Shown here: piece by piece, positions 47,400 to 60,579 of the stretch
Position numbering within the stretch: the stretch's first letter is position 1
How the letters are laid out: each line of letters begins with the position of its first letter
Assembly: GCF_021130785.1 (NCBI RefSeq)
Contig: NC_060210.1
Span: forward strand, 183,054,001 to 183,118,000
Length of the DNA stretch: 64,000 nucleotides
Reading direction: 5' to 3'
DNA from: Homalodisca vitripennis
Taxonomy: Eukaryota > Arthropoda > Insecta > Hemiptera > Cicadellidae
Notes under the pieces: generated by a model
What the model was told of the DNA's origin: nothing
The model's input: the letters and a program-made list of their open reading frames with translations, nothing else
Database searches by the model: none
Made by a program: the position numbers and the translations under genes

Positions 47400-50300
47400 C
47401 CCTATGAATCCAGCATGCAATCTTTTAGGCAATGTTCTCTCACTCACTACAATTGTTGGCGAACCAAAGTATAATAAAAGTTCGAGAGAGAAGTTGAGTT
47501 CAGCCTAATTCAATATCGCGGAAGCCGGCTCTGTCTAAGTCAACTGCCTTTTGTTTAGACATCGCTCGCGACCTGAACTCTGATCCTTGTTATAGAAATT
47601 ACATAACATGTTTTAAACTTGTCCAAACAATTCGAACTTATTTCTATGGGACTTTCCTCAAGGTTCTAATATTTACCTTCTTTAACCTACTTATTATTTA
47701 ATAATATGTGAAGGTATTTAATTTTAATAAACTGTGCAGAAGAATGCTGGAACGACTCTGTTTTCTAACAAACATATGAGTGTAAAATACTCTATTTTTA
47801 ATTTAAATTTGAGAATTAAGAATGTACAAATGAAATGTACTAAAATCCCAAGAGATTACTGACTGCGCAATGGTAGGGTATGTTATGGTTTTAATTTAAA
47901 AAATACAAGAACGTATTAGAGGGGCCAAATCACGGATTATCGCCATTAAACTCTTTACAGATATACACACTTCGAGATATAGTATGGACAACCAGATAGA
48001 CCGATATTAAACCCATGTTGTATGCTTTGCTAACAATCACCTAATTAAATAAGGTTTTGGAAAAATATTTCCTAATTTGTAAACGGATAGGACATTTCAT
48101 ATATAAGCTGTTAGCACTACTGCCACAATAGTGTGTTGGCTGCTATTATTTATTGACTAACCGATTTTATTTTATTTATAAATTGATCGATAGAACATGA
48201 ACAAAAAGTGACCGCTCCATTTTAGAGTACGGGACAGAATGACGCTATAAAGGAAGCTCATACAATTCTGGAGTAATCAATACATTTTTATTTCTATTTA
48301 TTAAAATAAACCACATAACGCAGTGTTATTCTAAACGAGCAACTAGACTTGTATTTAATCACTGGGGCTAGAGATTTTACACATGAAAAGTACTGAAAGC
48401 TCAAAGAAGTTCCTGACTTGATATGATGTTAGGGTATTGATGTGGCTTTCATGTAATAAAATATATCCAGGACGTGTTAGAATTACCAATTCAAAAAATA
48501 TTGTTAGTAATATTTACAGATATGCAAATAGAATCTAGCTTTCGTTCAAAGTTCCATATATCACCACATTTAAGTGACCAGTGAACACCTTTAATACGCT
48601 GCATGTAAGAGATTGGATAAAATTAGGTGAAACCTAAATGTTAATTCCAGTATTTCAGCCTGGAAACATCTTCAAAATCAGACCTTTTTACTGGCTTAGT
48701 TACAGCGGCACGCTAGTACAGGAGAAACCTAGTAAGGGTCATCATAACACCTCTGTGTAAACATATCTGTTACAATATAATGCTGAGACACGCTAATGCG
48801 TTTATAAGGTAAACCCAATCTCTCGAAACCACTTGTGCCTAACTTTAAATGTCATTGCGGATCTTTTATCTGTAGATAAAACCGCAAGATTATTTGGGAA
48901 AACATGAAAATCATGCCGAGAGCCGAAAATGCCATTCAGACTGCGTAACCTAGCGTTAATCGTGATGAGGGGAGAATGACCTGTTTCCCCACCTCCTGTA
49001 ACTTACCACTCTCACGAGTCGACCAAGCACAGCCCGCTCCAATATCTACGCACCTCCGGCAATACAGAGTTTGTATATGACATTAACACTGGTAGTAAAA
49101 CCATTACGATTAGGGTGGACTGTACCACGTGTTTTTGTATGAATTGGAGAGGACAGTAGTGACTCATGCGTACGCATTAGTCACGTTTCATGCTAGATGG
49201 ATCGGTCTGTACCAAACACTTCCTTGTTTTCTTCACTGTGTTTTAATGTGAATTGGCGAATATTTAGAGATTATAAAATATATGGAACAGTATAAGCGTT
49301 AATAACTGATTGTTGCTAAAAGGTACGCATAAAATCTCTTTAATACTCTAATAGCGTGTTACATTAAGTTATAGGGCAATCATTACATTGCGGTACATTT
49401 AGAATTGCGATATATTGACAAAATGTTGCGGACTGTAGCGCTACTGCGAGAGGCTTAACATGCAGGAAATTGATGTCAAAATGTGAGGTGCGAGGAAATA
49501 ACGTCATTATACCTCCGAAATTCCAGCTTTAAACGTTGGGATTTTGCACAATATCGGTAAATACATGAAATAACTAACTTGTTTTATTTTTTATAAATAA
49601 AAGTTATGAAGTCTCAACTAGACTGATAAAATAGATGAACGTGATTTTTTATTATACGCCTTTATGTATAGCATACAAAAAATTAAAAATATACACATAC
49701 AAAGAGGCAATTAAAATAATCTATTAGTATTCCCTAAAACTCTATTAATATTCCCGTGTTTTTTTCTATTGGCTTTTAGGTATTTTAATAATACTGAATA
49801 GTCCCTAAAGTATTTTTTTAGTTTATAAATAAACATACGCTGTACAAACTATTTGCACTTGAAACGTAATGTTAAAAAAAACAAATCAACAATACTAACT
49901 TTAAAATTGTTGACAGAAATACAAGCCAGATTTGTTGTATTAGTTTATACCACTCATTCCCCACCCCTACAAATTTCAGTGATTTTAAATGCAGGATTTA
50001 ATGTTAAAAAAGAAAGGAGGGAGAGAGATGTTGCTGTCAGTACAAGAACAATGGTGGCATGTGCAACTACTGTAGGACGTAAGAAAGGTTTCACTTATCT
50101 TCTGCCTTAGATTGGTACAGATTGAGAATGGAATAATGAGATGCAAGAATTTAAAAACATATTAAAACAATATTTATTCACCAAATGTAAGGTTTATATT
50201 TTGATCGACATTCACCAGAAAACCAAGTATTAAATACACTGCAATAATAGTACGAGTGTATTTACTTATATAAACGTTTTTACCAAGTAACAAGTTTTTG

Positions 50301-51987
50301 TTCCAGAATGTAAATGTTTTGGGAATTTCATCGTCCTAAATCAATTTGCATTAGTCGTATTAACGTTTAAAAATAAATTATTTTTCCATTACAGTGTAGA
50401 CGTGAGACAGAGGCTAATTTTCAGACCTATACATGGAAGATAACTTTTTACTTTGCATGATATTGATAAAATATTTTAAAATACAACGTAGAAGAGCCAG
50501 AAAATAGTTTTAGCGTTAGTTCCATTTGATTTTAAGCTATCACAAAGAGGAAAATAATCGTATTTAGATGCCAATTCTCTTTGTTTTCATAGTAACACTC
50601 AAGATAAATTTTTACATAACTACACTATCTGCATTAAACAACTGTAGACGAAATATTTTATAAAATTTAAATGCAAACAAAAAATTTTGCAAACTTCAGC
50701 TGAAAGTGATAACACCTGTTTGGTGACAGTTGCGTTTGGATTACGTTTCATAAACAGTATCATTATTATACCGAATTCATAAAAATGCCCCGGAAAACTT
50801 TTTAAATTTTCTCTTTATAAAAACCTTCCTCAAACTTCAACGAATATTTTAAAGATACAATACGGAGGCTATTTCAATTAAGAGATTATCACTTATCAAG
50901 CCAGTTATCCATTAATGTTTTACACATTGATGCGTTCATTATAACTTTAATCGAGATAATTTATGGGTATAATATAGGTCTTAAGGCTGCAAGTCTGAAA
51001 AAAGTAGGACAGTTTGCTAATAACAGATCAGGAATCTAATACTTATGTTCATGTATAGTTATAGCTGTATAAATGAAGTATTTAGGTACTGAGGAATATA
51101 AGGATAAATTTGATTAAATATACAAATCTAATTAGATCTGTTTAAATATCCGTGTCATTATAGATTGTTATAATTATGTAACTAACGGAGTTACTAATCA
51201 GCTTATCAAGCTTCCTTGTGTTCCCGGATATTGGCATCGCAATGTTAGTTATTAATACGAGTTTCAGTAGCAAGCCCTTTTGCGTATTAAACCCCGTTTG
51301 AGATATTTTGTCGCTTTAGAGATGTTTGCTAAAGAGGTTTGTGATCGCATTGGAAGGCTACTTCACAACGCTTTCTACTTCACTGACTTCCAGTTTTGCA
51401 TGCGTGTCGCCTATTGGCGTATTATGTTGACTTTTGCTTGGTATGGCTAGCGTAAGTCTTAGGAATTGATCTTAGGAAGTACATTATCTTCTTAAAAATT
51501 GATAAAATAACATAACTTAGGTCTCCTAACTCCAGGTCGGTACATCCTCAGATAGTTTTGACCAACCCTTAACATTAGGCTGTAGAAATTACTTAACCAA
51601 AATCATTTATCATGAATTTAATTACTTAGAAAATATTTAGTTACTCATGATTATGAATAACTATTACTATTAGCTCTAAAATGATTTTTATAGCATTAGT
51701 TACTATTCTGAATTTAAGAATCAAAGTACTCATTCTTAAAACGAATGACAACTGTTACATACGAAGCTACTATTCATATGATATTTATTTAACTTCCAAA
51801 ATGTCTGTCAGTGTCGTCAGTTTATCAGTTTGAAAAGTATTTGGCATGAAGTTAAAAAAAAATTGATCCCATTTAAAATCCAATAGTAAGATTTATGAAT
51901 ACGGTTTTCGTAAAAAAAAATTGGACAGTGATTTACTAATTTGATAAAAAGAAAATGTAAATCCTTAAACGTAAATAATATTGATTC

Positions 51988-52077
<90 letters not shown>

Positions 52078-53792
52078 CACACACACACAACCCATTTTCT
52101 GGTCCCATTTTCGTAAATATCATTATTAATTATTACCAGAGGTGTAGGCAGTCAAGAATTGATTGATGAACACTGTTAAATCATCTGGTTTTATTGCTTC
52201 CGTCGTCGAATTATAGCAATTTTTCAAATCTAATCAGTGTCATTGCCCCTAATTAGTGTAAAACAAACCCGAAGCCTTGTCTGTGACTTTTCTGCCGTAA
52301 ATATGCACTTTGTGTCTGGTGCACTGCTTCGAGATTCCATTTGCAATGAGCACGATCTCAGTGTGCTAGCTAGTTTCCTCGAACTGTATTCAGGGACCGA
52401 ATGGTTCATTGAGTCGTATTAGCGCCTGGGTTCCTTCGTTCTTTCTTCTTCACCTATTTTATATATATACCGTCCACTATACTGAATTATTCAAAAGTAA
52501 AGAATACTAATAAATCTCTGTTCTATTATATTTCTCATAAAAGAAAACAGTATACGCAAATCCACAAAAACATACCTCTTTGTGTATGCCTAGCAATGTT
52601 AGGTGTATTTGGAGCCAGAACTACTAAAGAAATTAACATTAATCATATTTTAGTAATAAATATTCGTTATAATCTCATTAATCTATAGTTATTCGTAATA
52701 ATAATACATTTTTTGTTCAAGAGTCCGTAGTGGGACATTATGAGTAAAAATCATTGCCATTTTTCCAGCAGTATTCTGTCACCGCACAAGGTAGCTATGT
52801 TTCTTCTCATTTTGGTCAATGTGAGCAGGGAAGACTGGGGAGACATGTTTAGTCTTGAAAAAAGCTTTAAATAAAAATCACCTGGTATAGGTGCTAATGG
52901 CTAATGGTGTACACTAGCCAAAGAAGTAAATTCTTTTGGATTTTCTTTCAAAAGTTCAGATCAACTCATTCAAATGATTTTATTTCTGCGTTTATTTTCA
53001 AAGCCTATTTTAGTACTGGGATGCATATAAAGTTGCATATCAATCTCAGAAACATTGAGTGAAGTAGCGATAAAACAAAAGACAAAGAGCAATCAGTAAG
53101 GTCTATTACTTAGTAAAAGTTCAGAGTTCTGTGGCAGGAGCAGGAGAAAGGGTTGTTACCATTCATGGCCAAACCAAAGTACACAAAGACCTAATGAGCT
53201 CGCAGTTCCTAACTTCAGGTAACAATAAGTCATCGTTCTCCTTTACTTCACCAACAATATTTTACCCCATTGTCTGCCTGTACTAGATACGAGACTACAT
53301 AGGGTTATTGTTGATTTATGATGTAAAATCTATAAAATAGGTCCTGGCTTTTAATTATACAATTTTTAATGTTGTTATTTGTTTTGTAAAAGTCTAAACC
53401 TTAACTTAAATACAATGATATGAAACCCGAGTATTTTGTGCCATTCTTAATACATTATTATCTTATACATTCACATTACCTGATACATGAGATGTATGAA
53501 AGATGAACTGTAAGGGAATTTAGAGTAGGTGTAACTGAGAATAATATATTATTCTACGGTTTGCAGTTAAGTATGGTAGTCGGTATGTTTGGTAGATCAA
53601 TGAATATATTTAAACATATTATTTAATATAATATATACTTAATAATTGTGGAGCTTATATACAGGCAATATGTTGTGGTGTAACACTAACTGTACTCACC
53701 AATTTTTTCCAAGTATTTATCCTATATAATTAATAAATAGGTATATTGCAAACTGCTCGTTCTAATTCTTTACCGTCAGACGTTGCAGCCTC
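47400..53792 (-). repeat. Right arm of the giant inverted repeat (about 6.4 kb)
   Basis: Reverse-complement partner of 38545-45511 with collinear anchors. It is about 0.6 kb shorter overall, mainly because it lacks a segment corresponding to 42540-43075; it gains about 200 bp around the CT/CA microsatellite. Inner end: CACTCACTACAATTG near 47445 complements 45453-45466. Outer end: GACGTTGCAGCC ending at 53792. Beyond the outer ends the two flanks are unrelated. Short open frames here (for example 85 codons at 49853-50110) are not preserved in the other arm. Confidence 0.93.
51988..52089. repeat. (CT)n(CA)n compound microsatellite, right arm only
   Basis: About 38 bp of CT dinucleotides are followed by about 60 bp of CA. 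The matching place in the left arm (near 40195-40215) lacks it. Several dipeptide-repeat open frames over it on both strands are artefacts. Confidence 0.95.
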
Positions 53793-55540
53793 GGGTTTGG
53801 CCCTGAACTAAGTGTGTACGCGTACATTAACTTATTAGAGGATGTATAAGAGGATTGAGATAGAGAGTTCTCCAATAAAGAGGGGAAGAAAAGACGCCCT
53901 TAAAATAAGTTACAAATATAAAAGTAAAAAGAAACCAATCCAAACATGTTATTTCACAAAAAATTAGAAATAAATAAATGAGACATAACCGTAAGGTTTG
54001 ATAAAAGGCATAAGCCTTATACTAAAACATTTGTCGAAGTTATTAATAGGATTTCAAGTTTTAATAATAGTATAATAAATCTTTATTTAGCGCATGATTT
54101 CGTTTGCCGAGAATAAAATTAACTAAGGACGCTTGATTAATATATGCTTCACATAGATTTTGATGTTGTAAATAAGAATTTTCGGACCTCTTATTTAATA
54201 AGTTTTGTATTATTTAAGAAATCAATTCGTGAATTGTACTCCTTTAACCTAGGAAATATATTGTCAGGAATAAAGCTGATATCCAATAATAGTCGGCAAT
54301 TTCTTTAATATGATAGAGCTCTCGAGATCCATCAGAACGATCCTGCCTGAATATAGTCATGCCTCTGAGTACTAATTAAGGACCCAACAATCTTATTGGT
54401 TAGTTACTTTTATATTACTAAGGTATAAATATAAATGTGTTAACCTATATACGAAATAACAATACTTAGCTAAAGTTTGTGTTAGTTAAACATTTCATTT
54501 TTTGAACAATTGGCCAACATTTCCATGAAATGCATGAATATCGATGGTCACAGAGTATTAAAAATGCAAATATTCTTTTATAATACGTTTATAACATGTC
54601 TGGGGTCAGAGAAGAATTGTGCGGACCTGAAAGTGTCTGAAACAGGTGTTAAATTGAAAGGTAAATTTAGTGGAGTAAATTATTTAAACAAGTAGTAGGT
54701 TTTTGGTTCATCGGTATTGAATAACTTTTGGTAAAACTTAATAACTCAATCTATGCCGAAAGAACTTACTTTATTCTTGTCTTGTTGTAACTAATAGAAG
54801 GAGTTGTTAAGTTAGTCCTTTGAATTACGTAACCGTCCATTAATACATACCTTCACACAATAAAACAAACATGATGAAACATGTTTACGCCATAAAAACT
54901 TTGCTCATGCTTGCTTTGTTAAAACCTTATCGATGGAGTTGTTATATTAAGGTCATATTGACTTGCCATCTCGTATTCTGGTAATTTAATCTGAGACAGC
55001 GTGTTTCCTCAAGAATGTTATTGATATTTTACGTTAGTAGGAGGAGAATGAAAATAAATCCTAGAAAAATAATAAACCCTTCTATGTAGTTTTAGATTTC
55101 AATCCATCTATTAAATAAAAGAGGGTCTACAAATAATACTATATCATAAGTTTTCGGTTAATGGAGATATACGAATCGAAATAAAAACCATAGAGAATGG
55201 GGAGAATTTGTGGTAATAACGTTAGCTACAATATACAATATACGTAACAAAATATAAAAGTGTGAAGTATTTTCAATCTATTTATTATTTTTAGTTAATA
55301 CCTGAATCACCTAAATAAGAGTAATTATTATAAAAATAAATGTAATGCCACATAATATCATGTTGAGATTTATAACAGTAAGGTGTATGGCGTAATTCTA
55401 TTTTGGTATCCCAGTGATCAGAGTCATAAAAACAACTCCAGTAGTAAAAATTCCAGACATCAACAATAAATATCAATATGCAGACATATAGGCTAACGTG
55501 GTCAGTCAGCGTCGACTGAAATATCAATTCAGAACTCGGT
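53793..55540. other. AT-rich stretch without a recognisable gene
   Basis: Right flank of the inverted repeat. It has no gene, element end or repeat that I can support. Confidence 0.55.
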
Positions 55541-55559
55541 CAAGTATGTAATATGTAAT

Positions 55560-56110
55560 AAGTGCGGTCACAGTGCTACACGGTGAGCACTAAACTTGTA
55601 CTGTTCGTGATTCACTAAAAATATAGGACTATGATTAAATAATTACTAAGTGATTAAAATACTTGGTAAGTATGTGGTGATAAATTATTTACAAGAACAT
55701 CAAAATACTATGACTTACTTAGTAAAAGCACGAGTTATTCAGTAATCACTGAGAGATAATGGCATGAATAGTAAATAAATGGATGATTGCAGAATTACTG
55801 AGATATTACAGCATGCTGTGATAGTTATTATTCATTAAGATATTAAAGAAATACGTGAAGATTAATTAATACCAAACAAAAGATTTCTTGATTACGTGAC
55901 CAGTAAATAAACATTCACATATGACGGCAATACTTGAGTCACTGAGAGAATAGAGTCTTACGCAATCAGTCATTGATCACTGAGAGATTACATCCTTAAA
56001 TCAAGAGTGATTATTCCTTAAGACGTCCATTATTACATCACAAATGCATTATTACATCACAAATAATTACGGCTACAATATTTACATGATTGCAATCGTT
56101 GGTTACAGCG
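55560..56110. repeat. Degenerate local repetition (TCACTGAGAGA words)
   Basis: The word TCACTGAGAGA recurs near 55747, 55938 and 55977, among frequent AGTGATTA, CAGTAAATAAA and ATTACATCAC words. ATTATTACATCACAAAT appears twice in direct succession near 56030 and 56049. It looks like an old tandem array that has decayed. Confidence 0.4.
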
Positions 56111-56417
56111 TAAATTGAGCAGTGAATGATCATGTGGAATAGTATACTATAAGGATCATATGATAATATGATAGTTCCTACATGAAGAAGAAAGAAACGT
56201 GTCTGGTGACACGAGCTTGTGTCATCAATCTAAAGACGATCGTTCTCGTACTTTAATTAAAAACCAAAAAAACACCATCACCTACTTATCCATGTATCCT
56301 TTAAATATGAGTAAACTGATAATGCACCATATAAATGAACACTTTTAATAATAAAAAGATTTTAAAATACGTTTACCTTCCTGTAAATCGCCAAGAAATG
56401 AATAGTTATGAGTAGCT

Positions 56418-56557
56418 AAGGTTTGTATCCTAGATAATACATTTTATTATCTGTGAAAGTTGATTTAATATAGCGTAAGTGATATGTAAGGTTTGCATCC
56501 TAGATAATAAATTTTATTATCTGTGAAAGTAGATTTAATATAGCGTAAGAAATATGT
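56418..56557 (+). repeat. Tandem duplication, 2 x 70 bp
   Basis: AAGGTTTGTATCCTAGATAA at 56418 is repeated as AAGGTTTGCATCCTAGATAA at 56488. Both are followed by TTTTATTATCTGTGAAAGT and AGCGTAAG with few differences. Confidence 0.92.
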
Positions 56558-56813
56558 AAAATGTGTCAGTACGAATAATAATATAACACGGAGACACGTT
56601 CTGTTACAGTACGTGTCAAAACGGGTGCTTTGTCTCTGATTTAATACATCAGGAGAGCAAAGCCCTACACGAAATTCCATGTAATAGGAGATGTAGTAGA
56701 TGCTTTGTATAGCATTACATTATTATAACTTTATATTAAACTCTTCCACAGTCTCACGTTTCATCAGCTTCTAAAGTGAGGTCCAGTTATGTATCTAAAA
56801 TTGAAGTTTTGGT

Positions 56814-57265
56814 GAGACCCAAAGCTGCCAGCTTGGTCTATTTTCAGTTAAGAGTTTTCAGTTTCAAAATCGACTTAATTGGTGAGATGTTGAAAATCTT
56901 ACGGAATTGGACAAAAAATATTATAATAAACTTCTACAGACTATATAAAATACTGTACAAAATAAAAGGGAGTCATACAGATTTATCAGTTTATTTCTCT
57001 TAGTCTCAAAATTATTATTTGACTTTACAATACTTTACTTATTTACTTTATTTTATGAGACCCAAAGCTGCCATCTTCGTATATTTTTCGTTAAGAGTTT
57101 TCAGTTTAAAAATTGATCTAATTGGAAGGATGTTGTAAATCTATCTTATTGAATCGGATAAAAAGTATTGTAATAAACTTACTCGGACTATTTCAACTAC
57201 TGTACAAAATTAAGGGGGTTGTACAGTGTCTGCAATTTATTTCTTTTAGTTTCAAAGTTATTATT
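56814..57265 (+). repeat. Tandem duplication, about 243 bp units
   Basis: GAGACCCAAAGCTGCCA starts at 56814 and again at 57057. Both copies continue through TTAAGAGTTTTCAGTTT, TAATAAACTT, TACTGTACAAAAT and TTATTTCT(C/T)TTAGT. Divergence is about 20%. A weak third echo (CAGTTTATTTCCTTTAGTG) lies near 57760. Confidence 0.8.
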
Positions 57266-57319
57266 TTTTGGCGATGCTTTTATATTGAGTATGGCTGGTG
57301 GTTGCTTAAAATTAAATAA

Positions 57320-60300
57320 ATATCAATAATGAATTCTAATGTACTTTATTTTATGACGAATTTGAGAAAGTTTTAGGAAAAAATGCAATGCAAATTAACC
57401 CGTAAAGAAATTTTATAATGGTTTAAATTTAATACTGTCAGCGATTTAAGCATATAAACAGCTATTATTAAAATAAATAAAAAAACTATATTGATGCGAA
57501 AACACCATGTAATGTACATCATCAATATTTAAAGGTCATTAAAGTTTGACATACATAATGATTACCTGCTCTTGACATATGGCACATTATTTATTATCTA
57601 ATGGTTATCAATAAATGTTAAAGTTCATATCTTATATGCATACAATTTTAAAGTGGAAAACAATGTCAGATTTATGTTTATGAATGAACTGAAGAAAAGC
57701 CTTTACGGAAATTAATCCCTTCATTTTAGGCATGAGGACGTGCTTAGGTTTGATTGTGCAGTTTATTTCCTTTAGTGTCGTTCTATAAACCCAAAAATAG
57801 TTTAAAAAATTATGCTATTTAGAATATATTTACGGTAATTAAAATTAATAAATGCTATAACATTTATATATTTGTAAGAACGGTGATCAATATTATATTT
57901 ATATAAATGTTTCTTTTCTTAATGTGGTAGGACAATAACTAAGAGTAAAGTACAGCAGAAAACATTTCTGTACTGTCTGTCTATCTGTCTACACGATAAT
58001 TTGAGAACGAACTAACCAAAAGACTTTAACATTCGCATAAAACATCATTTATATATAACCAACATTTAATACGATAATAGTGCATATGTCTCCATCATAC
58101 ATGGTCACATTATCGTATTAAGTATTTCATCTTCTGTAACTCAAAACAGTAATAGAAAAGAGACTCTCCGTTACCTGACTTTCCGTTATTCTTAATTCTG
58201 CCGGGACAATACTGTTATTGGTTCAGGCTACATCATCAAATCAAACTTTGAACAAAGGAATTAGATTTGACGATGTCTAGAGAAGCCTACTGTACTATCA
58301 AATACAAGAACGAGTTTAAATATACTTTGCAAATCCTTTGTAGATCATCGATTATTCGTTGCCTGTGGGAAGCTATCATCTAGAGAGCATTTATATTAGG
58401 AGACATATTCAATTTACTGTACATGGTCATAAGCCCCGTAGAAGTTTTAAATTCTAAATCAACGCATACAATTATTAATAAGAAAATAAATATGAAAGGA
58501 CTAATAGAAATGCCAATGAAGAAGTTATAATAATAAAACGTAAAACTCTGAAATGAAAGAATAGTAAAAAAATCGTTCATTAAATTAATATAGAGATTTC
58601 AAAAAGAAATATCTACCATTCAGCAGCAGACACTAAGTAATTAATTATGTTGCAGCTGTAAAATATTTTATTTTCTATAGGAAACAGCTGTATTGAATGG
58701 TAAAATGCGTATAATGATGAGAGTCAGTACGTATAAATAGACTCATTGTGAAGGCTCAATACGTATTACATCAGACAAAAAGCCCTTCAGGGCCGCGCCA
58801 GCCCCAGTTGAGGGAGAAATATTCGTACATTAGTAGAATGTGGATTGATGCAGCATTCAGGATTCCCACAATATTAGGCTGTACATTTTAAAACCTTTAC
58901 TCCTTTTTGTGTTTTACTGTTGTTGCTTATAACGGTTTCTTTGATGTATCTAAATTTATATTCCTAAGACTATGTGGTTCAACTTATTACATTATAATTT
59001 TTTAATTGGGAAAAAATGTGGTTTGGAAAAGTCTATGAATGTTTTGAGTCATTTTCCTTCTTAAATCATTTTCATTTCCATTCAAAATTCAGAAATATTT
59101 ATTGCATCTTAAACCTAATTAGGGGACATACGCTACCCAAAGAGAACCGCTCATCGTGAGGAGTTACATCAAATTAGGCTATTAGCTTAAAGTAAATATG
59201 TTAGTTCATCTACAGACAAAATAAATTAATTGGCATTATCAGTATTTTAACTCTTAAACTAATAATTTAACAACTTATAACAACTTAAGGAAACGTAGAG
59301 TTTAATTGTATCAACTTGATTTTCTAGCAAAACTAATATAATCATGGATGACTACATTCCGCGTCTTAAATGTTTTCTTTCTTTTTAATAATGTTATCGG
59401 TTCATGTATTTACTGACGACGCAATAAAGCCCAGAGAATCGGTAAAAGTGGTACAATACTGCCCTAGATTCACCGAATGGCCAGAATGAAAGCCGAATGG
59501 CCCAGTTACTCGGAAGCAAATCCATCGATGTCCACTTCCTGCCTCGAGACCACTTCCGCTCACTTCAATATTTTAGTGATTCTTGACAAAAAGTTTTAAT
59601 TTATCAGTCTCTGCTTTTGAGATTGAACAATACTGTTCTCGAGTTATTATCTGAATATATAATATATGCTTATGCAGTAATATTAATGAACAAACAATTT
59701 TTTTTCAGAAAAGCCAATTAAATTTTCACCTCACCACACTTTGAAAAGAATAATACTTAATACGGTAATTGACATAACCAATGCCAGAGGCTACACACTC
59801 CCTACTTTAAGGCTATATGACCAGCCATATTTCCATATTTTTGGAATAACCAGCATAATTGCAATAATTTTATCCACAGTAGCAGTAATGTACGTCAATA
59901 ATATTATACAGTTCTCTTGCTGGTTCAGTTTGTTGTGTATTTAGTCATGTTTTTTCCTAACATACGTGTAAATAAAAATGCTGTGCGAAGTTGAGTAATA
60001 ATTTAAAACCAGTATTATTGTGATTTCAAGTGATTAATCGGACAAACCTGCAAGGTTTATTTACTTGTCATATCTAAAAATTAATAATTTTTAGAAGTAC
60101 TATATATTTAAAAACGTATTCAAGTAAATTTATTATTTTATTTTATTTATTTTAATTCTGGTATACTTCAATATTCTAGTGTAATTTGTGCCAGTTTAGT
60201 AATTTTAGTATGACACTTTCAATATGGTAAACATTTATTTCATTTTGAATCTTATAAACAGATATTTAATTCAATGTAATGTAATGTAAGTAATTATTAT

Positions 60301-60575
60301 ATTTCTTTTATAATACTTGCCGTGAATTATTAAATTGGCAATTGGCGGCCTCCTAATCTCGCTTGAAGGTAACGTTATTATCCCAAGACATAAATTATTC
60401 ATTATTTAGTAAAAAATTAAGGCTGTAATTTATAAATATAGTTAGGCTAATTAATATAACATAAATATAAATCAAATTAGTTTAAAAAATATAAAAATGA
60501 TGAAGAATACAATTTCATTATTCCTGTGACTAAGCACTCTACTCAGCTCCAGTTTGGGCTGTCTACAAATGGCTT
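57320..60575. other. AT-rich stretch without a recognisable gene
   Basis: No domain-bearing frame. Around 57975-58015 the text CTGTCTGTCTATCTGTC, ATAATTTGAGAACGAACTAAC is another tail of the dispersed family noted at 24.2 and 44.9 kb. A GC-richer patch (58780-58815) and one near 59480-59560 have no identity I can give. Confidence 0.45.
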
Positions 60576-60579
60576 AGTA

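Noticed and set aside
51817..52166. Several open frames on both strands over 52.0 kb
   Set aside because: They translate the CT/CA microsatellite into dipeptide runs.
38545..53792. Assembly or library fold-back artefact as the cause of the palindrome
   Set aside because: The arms differ by many substitutions, indels and private microsatellites, which an artefact would not create.
38545..53792. Polinton/Maverick with long terminal repeats
   Set aside because: No polymerase, integrase, protease or ATPase motif is seen in the arms or spacer, and the spacer is far too short.
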